Of a stretch of DNA of 64,000 nucleotides, positions 33,575 to 46,500 are shown one piece after another. Below the pieces are notes generated by a model. It did not search any database. It had not been told where the DNA came from and was given only the letters and a program-made list of their open reading frames with translations. Location of the stretch: the NCBI GenBank assembly GCA_963978895.1, contig OZ022238.1, positions 43,997,310 to 44,061,309 on the forward strand. Reading direction: 5' to 3'. Every line of letters starts with the position of its first letter. Positions within the stretch are counted from its first letter, which is position 1. A program made the position numbers and the translations under genes. The DNA is from Erpobdella octoculata (Eukaryota > Annelida > Clitellata > Hirudinida > Erpobdellidae).

Positions 33575-34483
33575 AAATAACTTTTTTTGGTTTACGGAAA
33601 ATATGCCCCCGGCTTTCCCTGTTTTTTCGCCTCCGTCTTTTTTCTTTGTTTTTTTGCCTCGTCTTTTCGTCTTCATTTTTCGCCCCCGGGAAAATTCAAT
33701 TCGTCCCTGGAAAGTTTCGCTTCCGGTTTTTCGACCTTGGGAATGTTCGCTCCCACGCTTTTCGACCCTGGAAAAGTTCGCCCACAGTTTCTTGCCTACG
33801 GTTTTTGCTCCCGGTTTTTTGTCCACGTCCGGGTGGAGGGGGAACCAGTAAATACTTTTTGCAAAACTTTTCTAATTTTTTCTAAATTTTTCTTTCCAAA
33901 AATAACTGATGACCGGCAGGTGGGGGGGGGGTAGTTGTAGATGCTTTTTGCAAACGTCTTCCAATATTTTTTAATTTTTTTCAAAATAGCCTGATGACCG
34001 AAACGGGTAATCGTGGTTACTTTTTTCTAAAAGTTTCCAAAAACATCTCACCTTTTTTTTCAAAAAAACGATTAAAAAGTCGAATTTTCCATAGAACGTG
34101 AAGCTGTGATTGATTTTTTTCAAGAGCAAATAGTCATAGTGGAACGCTCTACATTTTTAGAGTGACAAAAAGCCAAGTGGAATGTTCTTGGGGTAAATAC
34201 TGGAAAATGAAAGCAAGAGAGGAAAAACTGAAAGTGAAAAAATGAAAGAAAGTTTTCTCAGTAACAAAAGTTGGGTGCAAAAAGTCTGGGGCAAAGTCGT
34301 AGGAACAAATTTTCTTAAGAACAAAAAACAAACATTTTCGTGACCAAGGTGTCGTTAAAAAGTCAGAAGTAAAAACCCAGATATTAACTTACAGGGGCCG
34401 AAAAGCCGGGGGCCAACTTTCCAATGGGCAAAAAGCGAGGGGGCCAACTTTCCCAGGGGCAAAAAGCGAAGGGGCACTGCTAG
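33575..34483 (+). mobile_element. Helitron-like or other repeat element with C- and G-rich low-complexity ends, terminus CTAG/T
   Basis: Degenerate tandem words such as CGACCCTGGAAAAGTTCGCCC fill 33600-33820, and TCCAAAAATAACTGATGACC words follow near 33893. The right part repeats GGGGCCAACTTTCC and GGGGCAAAAAGCG, ending GGGGCACTGCTAG before T at 34483. The frames of 60-120 codons across it are low complexity and not genes. Confidence 0.4.
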
Positions 34484-34576
34484 TAGATATATATATATCA
34501 AGAAATATATATGTGTCCAAAAAAAGTGTGACATTCTCTGCGACATTAACAGTAGCTGGTTAAAAAATTATTACAT

Positions 34577-37500
34577 CTATAAAGATGTGAAACAATTTTT
34601 CAGTTCTATTAGGACCCAATACAATTTTTATGTTTTGACAACTTTTATTTTTCAAAACTTTAAACCGCTGTATCTCCGAAACGGAGCGTCCTAGAGCAAA
34701 AAGGACCCAATACAATTTTTCAGTTTTGACAACTTTTATTTTTCAAAACTTTAAACCGCTGTATCTCCGAAACGGAGCGTCCTAGAGCAAAAGGACCTCG
34801 GATTCGTGATCCTCGGACCCAGTTCTATTAGGACCCAATACAATTTTTATGTTTTGACAACTTTTATTTTTCAAAACTTTAAACCGCTGTATCTCCGAAA
34901 CGGAGCGTCCTAGAGCAAAAAGGACCCAATACAATTTTTCAGTTTTGACAACTTTTATTTTTCAAAACTTTAAACCGCTGTATCTCCGAAACGGAGCGTC
35001 CTAGAGCGAAAGGACCTCGGATTCGTGATCCTCGGACCCAGTTCTATTAGGACCCAATACAATATTTCAGTTTTGACAACTTTTATTTTTCAAAACTTTA
35101 AATTGCTGTATCTCCGAAACGGAGCGTCCTAGAGCAAAAAGGACCTGGGATTCGTGATCCTCGGACCCAGTTCTATTAGGACCCAATACAATTTTTCAGT
35201 TTTGACAACTTTTATTTTTCAAAACTTTAAACCGATGTATCTCCGAAACGGAGCGTCCTAGAGCAAAAAGGACCTCGGATTCGTGATCCTCGGGCCGAGT
35301 TCTATAAAGATTTGAAACAATATTTCAGTTTTGACAACTTTTATTTTTCAAAACTTCAAACCGCTGTATCTCCGAAACGGAGCGTCCTAGAGCAAAAAGG
35401 ACCTCGGATTCGTGATCCTCGGACCCAGTTCTATTAGGACCCAATACAATTTTTATGTTTTGACAACTTTTATTTTTCAAAACTTTAAATCACTGTATCT
35501 CCGAAACGGAGCGTCCTAGAGCAAAAAGGACCTCGGATTCGTGATCCTCGTGCCGGGTTCTATAAAGATTTGAAACAATATTTCAGTTTTGACAACTTTT
35601 ATTTTTCAAAACTTTAAACCGCTGTATCTCCGAAACGGAGCGTCCTAGAGCAAAAAGGACCTCGGATTCGTGATCCTCGGGCCGAGTTCTATCAGGACCC
35701 ATTACAATTTTTATGTTTTGACAACTTTTATTTTTCAAAACTTTAAACCGCTGTATCTCCGAAACGGAGCGTCCTAGAGCAAAAAGGACCTCGGATTCGT
35801 GATCCTCGGGCCGAGTTCTATCAGGACCCAATACAATTTTTCAGTTTTGACAACTTTTATTTTTCAAAATTTTAAACCGCTGTATCTCCGAAACGGAGCG
35901 TCCTAGAGCAAAAAGGACCTCGGATTCGTGATCCTCGGGCCGAGTTCTATCAGGACCCAATACAATTTTTCAGTTTTGACAACTTTTATTTTTCAAAACT
36001 TTAAACCGCTGTATCTCCGAAACGGAGCGTGCTAGAGCAAAAAGGACCTCGGATTCGTGATCCTCGTGCCGGGTTCTATAAAGATTTGAAGCAATATTTC
36101 AGTTTTGACAACTTTTATTTTTCAAAACTTTAAACCGCTGTATCTCCGAAACGGAGCGTCCTAGAGCAAAAAGGACCTCGGATTCGTGATCCTCGGGCCG
36201 AGTTCTATCAGGACCCAATACAATTTTTCAGTTTTGACAACTTTTATTTTTCAAAATTTTAAACCGCTGTATCTCCGAAACGGAGCGTCCTAGAGCAAAA
36301 AGGACCTCGGATTCGTGATCCTCGTGCCGGGTTCTATAAAGATTTGAAGCAATATTTCAGTTTTGACAACTTTTATTTTTCAAAACTTTAAACCGCTGTA
36401 TCTCCGAAACGGAGCGTCCTAGAGCAAAAAGGACCCAATACAATTTTTCAGTTTTGACAACTTTTATTTTTCAAAACTTTAAACCGCTGTATCTCCGAAA
36501 CGGAGCGTCCTAGAGCAAAAGGACCTCGGATTCGTGATCCTAGGACCCAGTTCTATTAGGACCCAATACAATTTTTATGTTTTGACAACTTTTATTTTTC
36601 AAAACTTTAAACCGCTGTATCTCCGAAACGGAGCGTCCTAGAGCAAAAAGGACCCAATACAATTTTTCAGTTTTGACAACTTTTATTTTTCAAAACTTTA
36701 AACCGCTGTATCTCCGAAACGGAGCGTCCTAGAGCGAAAGGACCTCGGATTCGTGATCCTCGGACCCAGTTCTATTAGGACCCAATACAATATTTCAGTT
36801 TTGACAACTTTTATTTTTCAAAACTTTAAATTGCTGTATCTCCGAAACGGAGCGTCCTAGAGCAAAAAGGACCTGGGATTCGTGATCCTCGGACCCAGTT
36901 CTATTAGGACCCAATACAATTTTTCAGTTTTGACAACTTTTATTTTTCAAAACTTTAAACCGCTGTATCTCCGAAACGGAGCGTCCTAGAGCAAAAAGGA
37001 CCTCGGATTCGTGATCCTCGGGCCGAGTTCTATAAAGATTTGAAACAATATTTCAGTTTTGACAACTTTTATTTTTCAAAACTTCAAACCGCTGTATCTC
37101 CGAAACGGAGCGTCCTAGAGCAAAAAGGACCTCGGATTCGTGATCCTCGGACCCAGTTCTATTAGGACCCAATACAATTTTTATGTTTTGACAACTTTTA
37201 TTTTTCAAAACTTTAAATCACTGTATCTCCGAAACGGAGCGTCCTAGAGCAAAAAGGACCTCGGATTCGTGATCCTCGTGCCGGGTTCTATAAAGATTTG
37301 AAACAATATTTCAGTTTTGACAACTTTTATTTTTCAAAACTTTAAACCGCTGTATCTCCGAAACGGAGCGTCCTAGAGCAAAAAGGACCTCGGATTCGTG
37401 ATCCTCGGGCCGAGTTCTATCAGGACCCATTACAATTTTTATGTTTTGACAACTTTTATTTTTCAAAACTTTAAACCGCTGTATCTCCGAAACGGAGCGT

Positions 37501-40500
37501 CCTAGAGCAAAAAGGACCTCGGATTCGTGATCCTCGGGCCGAGTTCTATCAGGACCCAATACAATTTTTCAGTTTTGACAACTTTTATTTTTCAAAATTT
37601 TAAACCGCTGTATCTCCGAAACGGAGCGTCCTAGAGCAAAAAGGACCTCGGATTCGTGATCCTCGGGCCGAGTTCTATCAGGACCCAATACAATTTTTCA
37701 GTTTTGACAACTTTTATTTTTCAAAACTTTAAACCGCTGTATCTCCGAAACGGAGCGTGCTAGAGCAAAAAGGACCTCGGATTCGTGATCCTCGTGCCGG
37801 GTTCTATAAAGATTTGAAGCAATATTTCAGTTTTGACAACTTTTATTTTTCAAAACTTTAAACCGCTGTATCTCCGAAACGGAGCGTCCTAGAGCAAAAA
37901 GGACCTCGGATTCGTGATCCTCGGGCCGAGTTCTATCAGGAACCATTACAATTTTTATGTTTTGACAACTTTTATTTTTCAAAACTTTAAACCGCTGTAT
38001 CTCCGAAACGGAGCGTCCTAGAGCAAAAAGGACCTCGGATTCGTGATCCTCGGGCCGAGTTCTATCAGGACCCAATACAATTTTTCAGTTTTGACAACTT
38101 TTATTTTTCAAAATTTTAAACCGCTGTATCTCCGAAACGGAGCGTCCTAGAGCAAAAAGGACCTCGGATTCGTGATCCTCGTGCCGGGTTCTATAAAGAT
38201 TTGAAGCAATATTTCAGTTTTGACAACTTTTATTTTTCAAAACTTTAAACCGCTGTATCTCCGAAACGGAGCGTCCTAGAGCAAAAAGGACCCAATACAA
38301 TTTTTCAGTTTTGACAACTTTTATTTTTCAAAACTTTAAACCGCTGTATCTCCGAAACGGAGCGTCCTAGAGCAAAAAGGACCTCGGATTCGTGATCCTC
38401 GGGCCGAGTTCTATCAGGACCCATTACAATTTTTATGTTTTGACAACTTTTATTTTTCAAAACTTTAAACCGCTGTATCTCCGAAACGGAGCGTCCTAGA
38501 GCAAAAAGGACCTCGGATTCGTGATCCTCGGGCCGAGTTCTATCAGGACCCAATACAATTTTTCAGTTTTGACAACTTTTATTTTTCAAAATTTTAAACC
38601 GCTGTATCTCCGAAACGGAGCGTCCTAGAGCAAAAAGGACCTCGGATTCGTGATCCTCGGGCCGAGTTCTATCAGGACCCAATACAATTTTTCAGTTTTG
38701 ACAACTTTTATTTTTCAAAACTTTAAACCGCTGTATCTCCGAAACGGAGCGTGCTAGAGCAAAAAGGACCTCGGATTCGTGATCCTCGTGCCGGGTTCTA
38801 TAAAGATTTGAAGCAATATTTCAGTTTTGACAACTTTTATTTTTCAAAACTTTAAACCGCTGTATCTCCGAAACGGAGCGTCCTAGAGCAAAAAGGACCT
38901 CGGATTCGTGATCCTCGGGCCGAGTTCTATCAGGAACCATTACAATTTTTATGTTTTGACAACTTTTATTTTTCAAAACTTTAAACCGCTGTATCTCCGA
39001 AACGGAGCGTCCTAGAGCAAAAAGGACCTCGGATTCGTGATCCTCGGGCCGAGTTCTATCAGGACCCAATACAATTTTTCAGTTTTGACAACTTTTATTT
39101 TTCAAAATTTTAAACCGCTGTATCTCCGAAACGGAGCGTCCTAGAGCAAAAAGGACCTCGGATTCGTGATCCTCGGACCCAGTTCTATTAGGACCCAATA
39201 CAATTTTTATGTTTTGACAACTTTTATTTTTCAAAACTTTAAATCACTGTATCTCCGAAACGGAGCGTCCTAGAGCAAAAAGGACCTCGGATTCGTGATC
39301 CTCGTGCCGGGTTCTATAAAGATTTGAAACAATATTTCAGTTTTGACAACTTTTATTTTTCAAAACTTTAAACCGCTGTATCTCCGAAACGGAGCGTCCT
39401 AGAGCAAAAAGGACCTCGGATTCGTGATCCTCGGGCCGAGTTCTATCAGGACCCATTACAATTTTTATGTTTTGACAACTTTTATTTTTCAAAACTTTAA
39501 ACCGCTGTATCTCCGAAACGGAGCGTCCTAGAGCAAAAAGGACCTCGGATTCGTGATCCTCGGGCCGAGTTCTATCAGGACCCAATACAATTTTTCAGTT
39601 TTGACAACTTTTATTTTTCAAAATTTTAAACCGCTGTATCTCCGAAACGGAGCGTCCTAGAGCAAAAAGGACCTCGGATTCGTGATCCTCGGGCCGAGTT
39701 CTATCAGGACCCAATACAATTTTTCAGTTTTGACAACTTTTATTTTTCAAAACTTTAAACCGCTGTATCTCCGAAACGGAGCGTGCTAGAGCAAAAAGGA
39801 CCTCGGATTCGTGATCCTCGTGCCGGGTTCTATAAAGATTTGAAGCAATATTTCAGTTTTGACAACTTTTATTTTTCAAAACTTTAAACCGCTGTATCTC
39901 CGAAACGGAGCGTCCTAGAGCAAAAAGGACCTCGGATTCGTGATCCTCGGGCCGAGTTCTATCAGGAACCATTACAATTTTTATGTTTTGACAACTTTTA
40001 TTTTTCAAAACTTTAAACCGCTGTATCTCCGAAACGGAGCGTCCTAGAGCAAAAAGGACCTCGGATTCGTGATCCTCGGGCCGAGTTCTATCAGGACCCA
40101 ATACAATTTTTCAGTTTTGACAACTTTTATTTTTCAAAATTTTAAACCGCTGTATCTCCGAAACGGAGCGTCCTAGAGCAAAAAGGACCTCGGATTCGTG
40201 ATCCTCGTGCCGGGTTCTATAAAGATTTGAAGCAATATTTCAGTTTTGACAACTTTTATTTTTCAAAACTTTAAACCGCTGTATCTCCGAAACGGAGCGT
40301 CCTAGAGCAAAAAGGACCCAATACAATTTTTCAGTTTTGACAACTTTTATTTTTCAAAACTTTAAACCGCTGTATCTCCGAAACGGAGCGTCCTAGAGCA
40401 AAAAGGACCTCGGATTCGTGATCCTCGGGCCGAGTTCTATCAGGACCCATTACAATTTTTATGTTTTGACAACTTTTATTTTTCAAAACTTTAAACCGCT

Positions 40501-43500
40501 GTATCTCCGAAACGGAGCGTCCTAGAGCAAAAAGGACCTCGGATTCGTGATCCTCGGGCCGAGTTCTATCAGGAACCATTACAATTTTTATGTTTTGACA
40601 ACTTTTATTTTTCAAAACTTTAAACCGCTGTATCTCCGAAACGGAGCGTCCTAGAGCAAAAAGGACCTCGGATTCGTGATCCTCGGGCCGAGTTCTATCA
40701 GGACCCAATACAATTTTTCAGTTTTGACAACTTTTATTTTTCAAAATTTTAAACCGCTGTATCTCCGAAACGGAGCGTCCTAGAGCAAAAAGGACCTCGG
40801 ATTCGTGATCCTCGTGCCGGGTTCTATAAAGATTTGAAGCAATATTTCAGTTTTGACAACTTTTATTTTTCAAAACTTTAAACCGCTGTATCTCCGAAAC
40901 GGAGCGTCCTAGAGCAAAAAGGACCCAATACAATTTTTCAGTTTTGACAACTTTTATTTTTCAAAACTTTAAACCGCTGTATCTCCGAAACGGAGCGTCC
41001 TAGAGCAAAAAGGACCTCGGATTCGTGATCCTCGGGCCGAGTTCTATCAGGACCCATTACAATTTTTATGTTTTGACAACTTTTATTTTTCAAAACTTTA
41101 AACCGCTGTATCTCCGAAACGGAGCGTCCTAGAGCAAAAAGGACCTCGGATTCGTGATCCTCGGGCCGAGTTCTATCAGGACCCAATACAATTTTTCAGT
41201 TTTGACAACTTTTATTTTTCAAAATTTTAAACCGCTGTATCTCCGAAACGGAGCGTCCTAGAGCAAAAAGGACCTCGGATTCGTGATCCTCGGGCCGAGT
41301 TCTATCAGGACCCAATACAATTTTTCAGTTTTGACAACTTTTATTTTTCAAAACTTTAAACCGCTGTATCTCCGAAACGGAGCGTGCTAGAGCAAAAAGG
41401 ACCTCGGATTCGTGATCCTCGTGCCGGGTTCTATAAAGATTTGAAGCAATATTTCAGTTTTGACAACTTTTATTTTTCAAAACTTTAAACCGCTGTATCT
41501 CCGAAACGGAGCGTCCTAGAGCAAAAAGGACCTCGGATTCGTGATCCTCGGGCCGAGTTCTATCAGGAACCATTACAATTTTTATGTTTTGACAACTTTT
41601 ATTTTTCAAAACTTTAAACCGCTGTATCTCCGAAACGGAGCGTCCTAGAGCAAAAAGGACCTCGGATTCGTGATCCTCGGGCCGAGTTCTATCAGGACCC
41701 AATACAATTTTTCAGTTTTGACAACTTTTATTTTTCAAAATTTTAAACCGCTGTATCTCCGAAACGGAGCGTCCTAGAGCAAAAAGGACCTCGGATTCGT
41801 GATCCTCGTGCCGGGTTCTATAAAGATTTGAAGCAATATTTCAGTTTTGACAACTTTTATTTTTCAAAACTTTAAACCGCTGTATCTCCGAAACGGAGCG
41901 TCCTAGAGCAAAAAGGACCCAATACAATTTTTCAGTTTTGACAACTTTTATTTTTCAAAACTTTAAACCGCTGTATCTCCGAAACGGAGCGTCCTAGAGC
42001 AAAAGGACCTCGGATTCGTGATCCTCGGACCCAGTTCTATTAGGACCCAATACAATTTTTATGTTTTGACAACTTTTATTTTTCAAAACTTTAAACCGCT
42101 GTATCTCCGAAACGGAGCGTCCTAGAGCAAAAAGGACCCAATACAATTTTTCAGTTTTGACAACTTTTATTTTTCAAAACTTTAAACCGCTGTATCTCCG
42201 AAACGGAGCGTCCTAGAGCGAAAGGACCTCGGATTCGTGATCCTCGGACCCAGTTCTATTAGGACCCAATACAATATTTCAGTTTTGACAACTTTTATTT
42301 TTCAAAACTTTAAACCGCTGTATCTCCGAAACGGAGCGTCCTAGAGCAAAAAGGACCTCGGATTCGTGATCCTCGGGCCGAGTTCTATCAGGACCCATTA
42401 CAATTTTTATGTTTTGACAACTTTTATTTTTCAAAACTTTAAACCGCTGTATCTCCGAAACGGAGCGTCCTAGAGCAAAAAGGACCCAATACAATTTTTC
42501 AGTTTTGACAACTTTTATTTTTCAAAACTTTAAACCGCTGTATCTCCGAAACGGAGCGTCCTAGAGCAAAAAGGACCCAATACAATTTTTCAGTTTTGAC
42601 AACTTTTATTTTTCAAAACTTTAAACCGCTGTATCTCCGAAACGGAGCGTCCTAGAGCGAAAGGACCTCGGATTCGTGATCCTCGGACCCAGTTCTATTA
42701 GGACCCAATACAATATTTCAGTTTTGACAACTTTTATTTTTCAAAACTTTAAACCGCTGTATCTCCGAAACGGAGCGTCCTAGAGCAAAAGGACCTCGGA
42801 TTCGTGATCCTCGGACCCAGTTCTATTAGGACCCAATACAATTTTTATGTTTTGACAACTTTTATTTTTCAAAACTTTAAACCGCTGTATCTCCGAAACG
42901 GAGCGTCCTAGAGCAAAAAGGACCCAATACAATTTTTCAGTTTTGACAACTTTTATTTTTCAAAACTTTAAACCGCTGTATCTCCGAAACGGAGCGTCCT
43001 AGAGCAAAAAGGACCTCGGATTCGTGATCCTCGGGCCGAGTTCTATCAGGACCCATTACAATTTTTATGTTTTGACAACTTTTATTTTTCAAAACTTTAA
43101 ACCGCTGTATCTCCGAAACGGAGCGTCCTAGAGCAAAAAGGACCTCGGATTCGTGATCCTCGGGCCGAGTTCTATCAGGACCCAATACAATTTTTCAGTT
43201 TTGACAACTTTTATTTTTCAAAATTTTAAACCGCTGTATCTCCGAAACGGAGCGTCCTAGAGCAAAAAGGACCTCGGATTCGTGATCCTCGGGCCGAGTT
43301 CTATCAGGACCCAATACAATTTTTCAGTTTTGACAACTTTTATTTTTCAAAACTTTAAACCGCTGTATCTCCGAAACGGAGCGTGCTAGAGCAAAAAGGA
43401 CCTCGGATTCGTGATCCTCGGGCCGAGTTCTATCAGGACCCAATACAATTTTTCAGTTTTGACAACTTTTATTTTTCAAAATTTTAAACCGCTGTATCTC

Positions 43501-46500
43501 CGAAACGGAGCGTCCTAGAGCAAAAAGGACCTCGGATTCGTGATCCTCGGGCCGAGTTCTATCAGGACCCAATACAATTTTTCAGTTTTGACAACTTTTA
43601 TTTTTCAAAACTTTAAACCGCTGTATCTCCGAAACGGAGCGTGCTAGAGCAAAAAGGACCTCGGATTCGTGATCCTCGTGCCGGGTTCTATAAAGATTTG
43701 AAGCAATATTTCAGTTTTGACAACTTTTATTTTTCAAAACTTTAAACCGCTGTATCTCCGAAACGGAGCGTCCTAGAGCAAAAAGGACCCAATACAATTT
43801 TTCAGTTTTGACAACTTTTATTTTTCAAAACTTTAAACCGCTGTATCTCCGAAACGGAGCGTCCTAGAGCAAAAGGACCTCGGATTCGTGATCCTCGGAC
43901 CCAGTTCTATTAGGACCCAATACAATTTTTATGTTTTGACAACTTTTATTTTTCAAAACTTTAAACCGCTGTATCTCCGAAACGGAGCGTCCTAGAGCAA
44001 AAAGGACCCAATACAATTTTTCAGTTTTGACAACTTTTATTTTTCAAAACTTTAAACCGCTGTATCTCCGAAACGGAGCGTCCTAGAGCGAAAGGACCTC
44101 GGATTCGTGATCCTCGGACCCAGTTCTATTAGGACCCAATACAATATTTCAGTTTTGACAACTTTTATTTTTCAAAACTTTAAACCGCTGTATCTCCGAA
44201 ACGGAGCGTCCTAGAGCAAAAAGGACCTCGGATTCGTGATCCTCGGGCCGAGTTCTATCAGGACCCATTACAATTTTTATGTTTTGACAACTTTTATTTT
44301 TCAAAACTTTAAACCGCTGTATCTCCGAAACGGAGCGTCCTAGAGCAAAAAGGACCTCGGATTCGTGATCCTCGGGCCGAGTTCTATCAGGACCCAATAC
44401 AATTTTTCAGTTTTGACAACTTTTATTTTTCAAAACTTTAAACCGCTGTATCTCCGAAACGGAGCGTGCTAGAGCAAAAAGGACCTCGGATTCGTGATCC
44501 TCGTGCCGGGTTCTATAAAGATTTGAAGCAATATTTCAGTTTTGACAACTTTTATTTTTCAAAACTTTAAACCGCTGTATCTCCGAAACGGAGCGTCCTA
44601 GAGCAAAAAGGACCCAATACAATTTTTCAGTTTTGACAACTTTTATTTTTCAAAACTTTAAACCGCTGTATCTCCGAAACGGAGCGTCCTAGAGCAAAAG
44701 GACCTCGGATTCGTGATCCTCGGACCCAGTTCTATTAGGACCCAATACAATTTTTATGTTTTGACAACTTTTATTTTTCAAAACTTTAAACCGCTGTATC
44801 TCCGAAACGGAGCGTCCTAGAGCAAAAAGGACCCAATACAATTTTTCAGTTTTGACAACTTTTATTTTTCAAAACTTTAAACCGCTGTATCTCCGAAACG
44901 GAGCGTCCTAGAGCGAAAGGACCTCGGATTCGTGATCCTCGGACCCAGTTCTATTAGGACCCAATACAATATTTCAGTTTTGACAACTTTTATTTTTCAA
45001 AACTTTAAATTGCTGTATCTCCGAAACGGAGCGTCCTAGAGCAAAAAGGACCTGGGATTCGTGATCCTCGGACCCAGTTCTATTAGGACCCAATACAATT
45101 TTTCAGTTTTGACAACTTTTATTTTTCAAAACTTTAAACCGCTGTATCTCCGAAACGGAGCGTCCTAGAGCAAAAAGGACCTCGGATTCGTGATCCTCGG
45201 GCCGAGTTCTATCAGGACCCATTACAATTTTTATGTTTTGACAACTTTTATTTTTCAAAACTTTAAACCGCTGTATCTCCGAAACGGAGCGTCCTAGAGC
45301 AAAAAGGACCTCGGATTCGTGATCCTCGGGCCGAGTTCTATCAGGACCCAATACAATTTTTCAGTTTTGACAACTTTTATTTTTCAAAATTTTAAACCGC
45401 TGTATCTCCGAAACGGAGCGTCCTAGAGCAAAAAGGACCTCGGATTCGTGATCCTCGGGCCGAGTTCTATCAGGACCCAATACAATTTTTCAGTTTTGAC
45501 AACTTTTATTTTTCAAAACTTTAAACCGCTGTATCTCCGAAACGGAGCGTGCTAGAGCAAAAAGGACCTCGGATTCGTGATCCTCGTGCCGGGTTCTATA
45601 AAGATTTGAAGCAATATTTCAGTTTTGACAACTTTTATTTTTCAAAACTTTAAACCGCTGTATCTCCGAAACGGAGCGTCCTAGAGCAAAAAGGACCTCG
45701 GATTCGTGATCCTCGGGCCGAGTTCTATCAGGAACCATTACAATTTTTATGTTTTGACAACTTTTATTTTTCAAAACTTTAAACCGCTGTATCTCCGAAA
45801 CGGAGCGTCCTAGAGCAAAAAGGACCTCGGATTCGTTATCCTCGGGCCGAGTTCTATCAGGACCCAATACAATTTTTCAGTTTTGACAACTTTTATTTTT
45901 CAAAATTTTAAACCGCTGTATCTCCGAAACGGAGCGTCCTAGAGCAAAAAGGACCTCGGATTCGTGATCCTCGTGCCGGGTTCTATAAAGATTTGAAGCA
46001 ATATTTCAGTTTTGACAACTTTTATTTTTCAAAACTTTAAACCGCTGTATCTCCGAAACGGAGCGTCCTAGAGCAAAAAGGACCCAATACAATTTTTCAG
46101 TTTTGACAACTTTTATTTTTCAGAACTTTAAACCGCTGTATCTCCGAAACGGAGCGTCCTAGAGCAAAAGGACCTCGGATTCGTGATCCTCGGACCCAGT
46201 TCTATTAGGACCCAATACAATTTTTATGTTTTGACAACTTTTATTTTTCAAAACTTTAAACCGCTGTATCTCCGAAACGGAGCGTCCTAGAGCAAAAAGG
46301 ACCCAATACAATTTTTCAGTTTTGACAACTTTTATTTTTCAAAACTTTAAACCGCTGTATCTCCGAAACGGAGCGTCCTAGAGCGAAAGGACCTCGGATT
46401 CGTGATCCTCGGACCCAGTTCTATTAGGACCCAATACAATATTTCAGTTTTGACAACTTTTATTTTTCAAAACTTTAAATTGCTGTATCTCCGAAACGGA

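Noticed and set aside
33464..33934. Overlapping frames of 62-120 codons on both strands
   Set aside because: Low-complexity tandem words of a repeat element; open in several frames at once.
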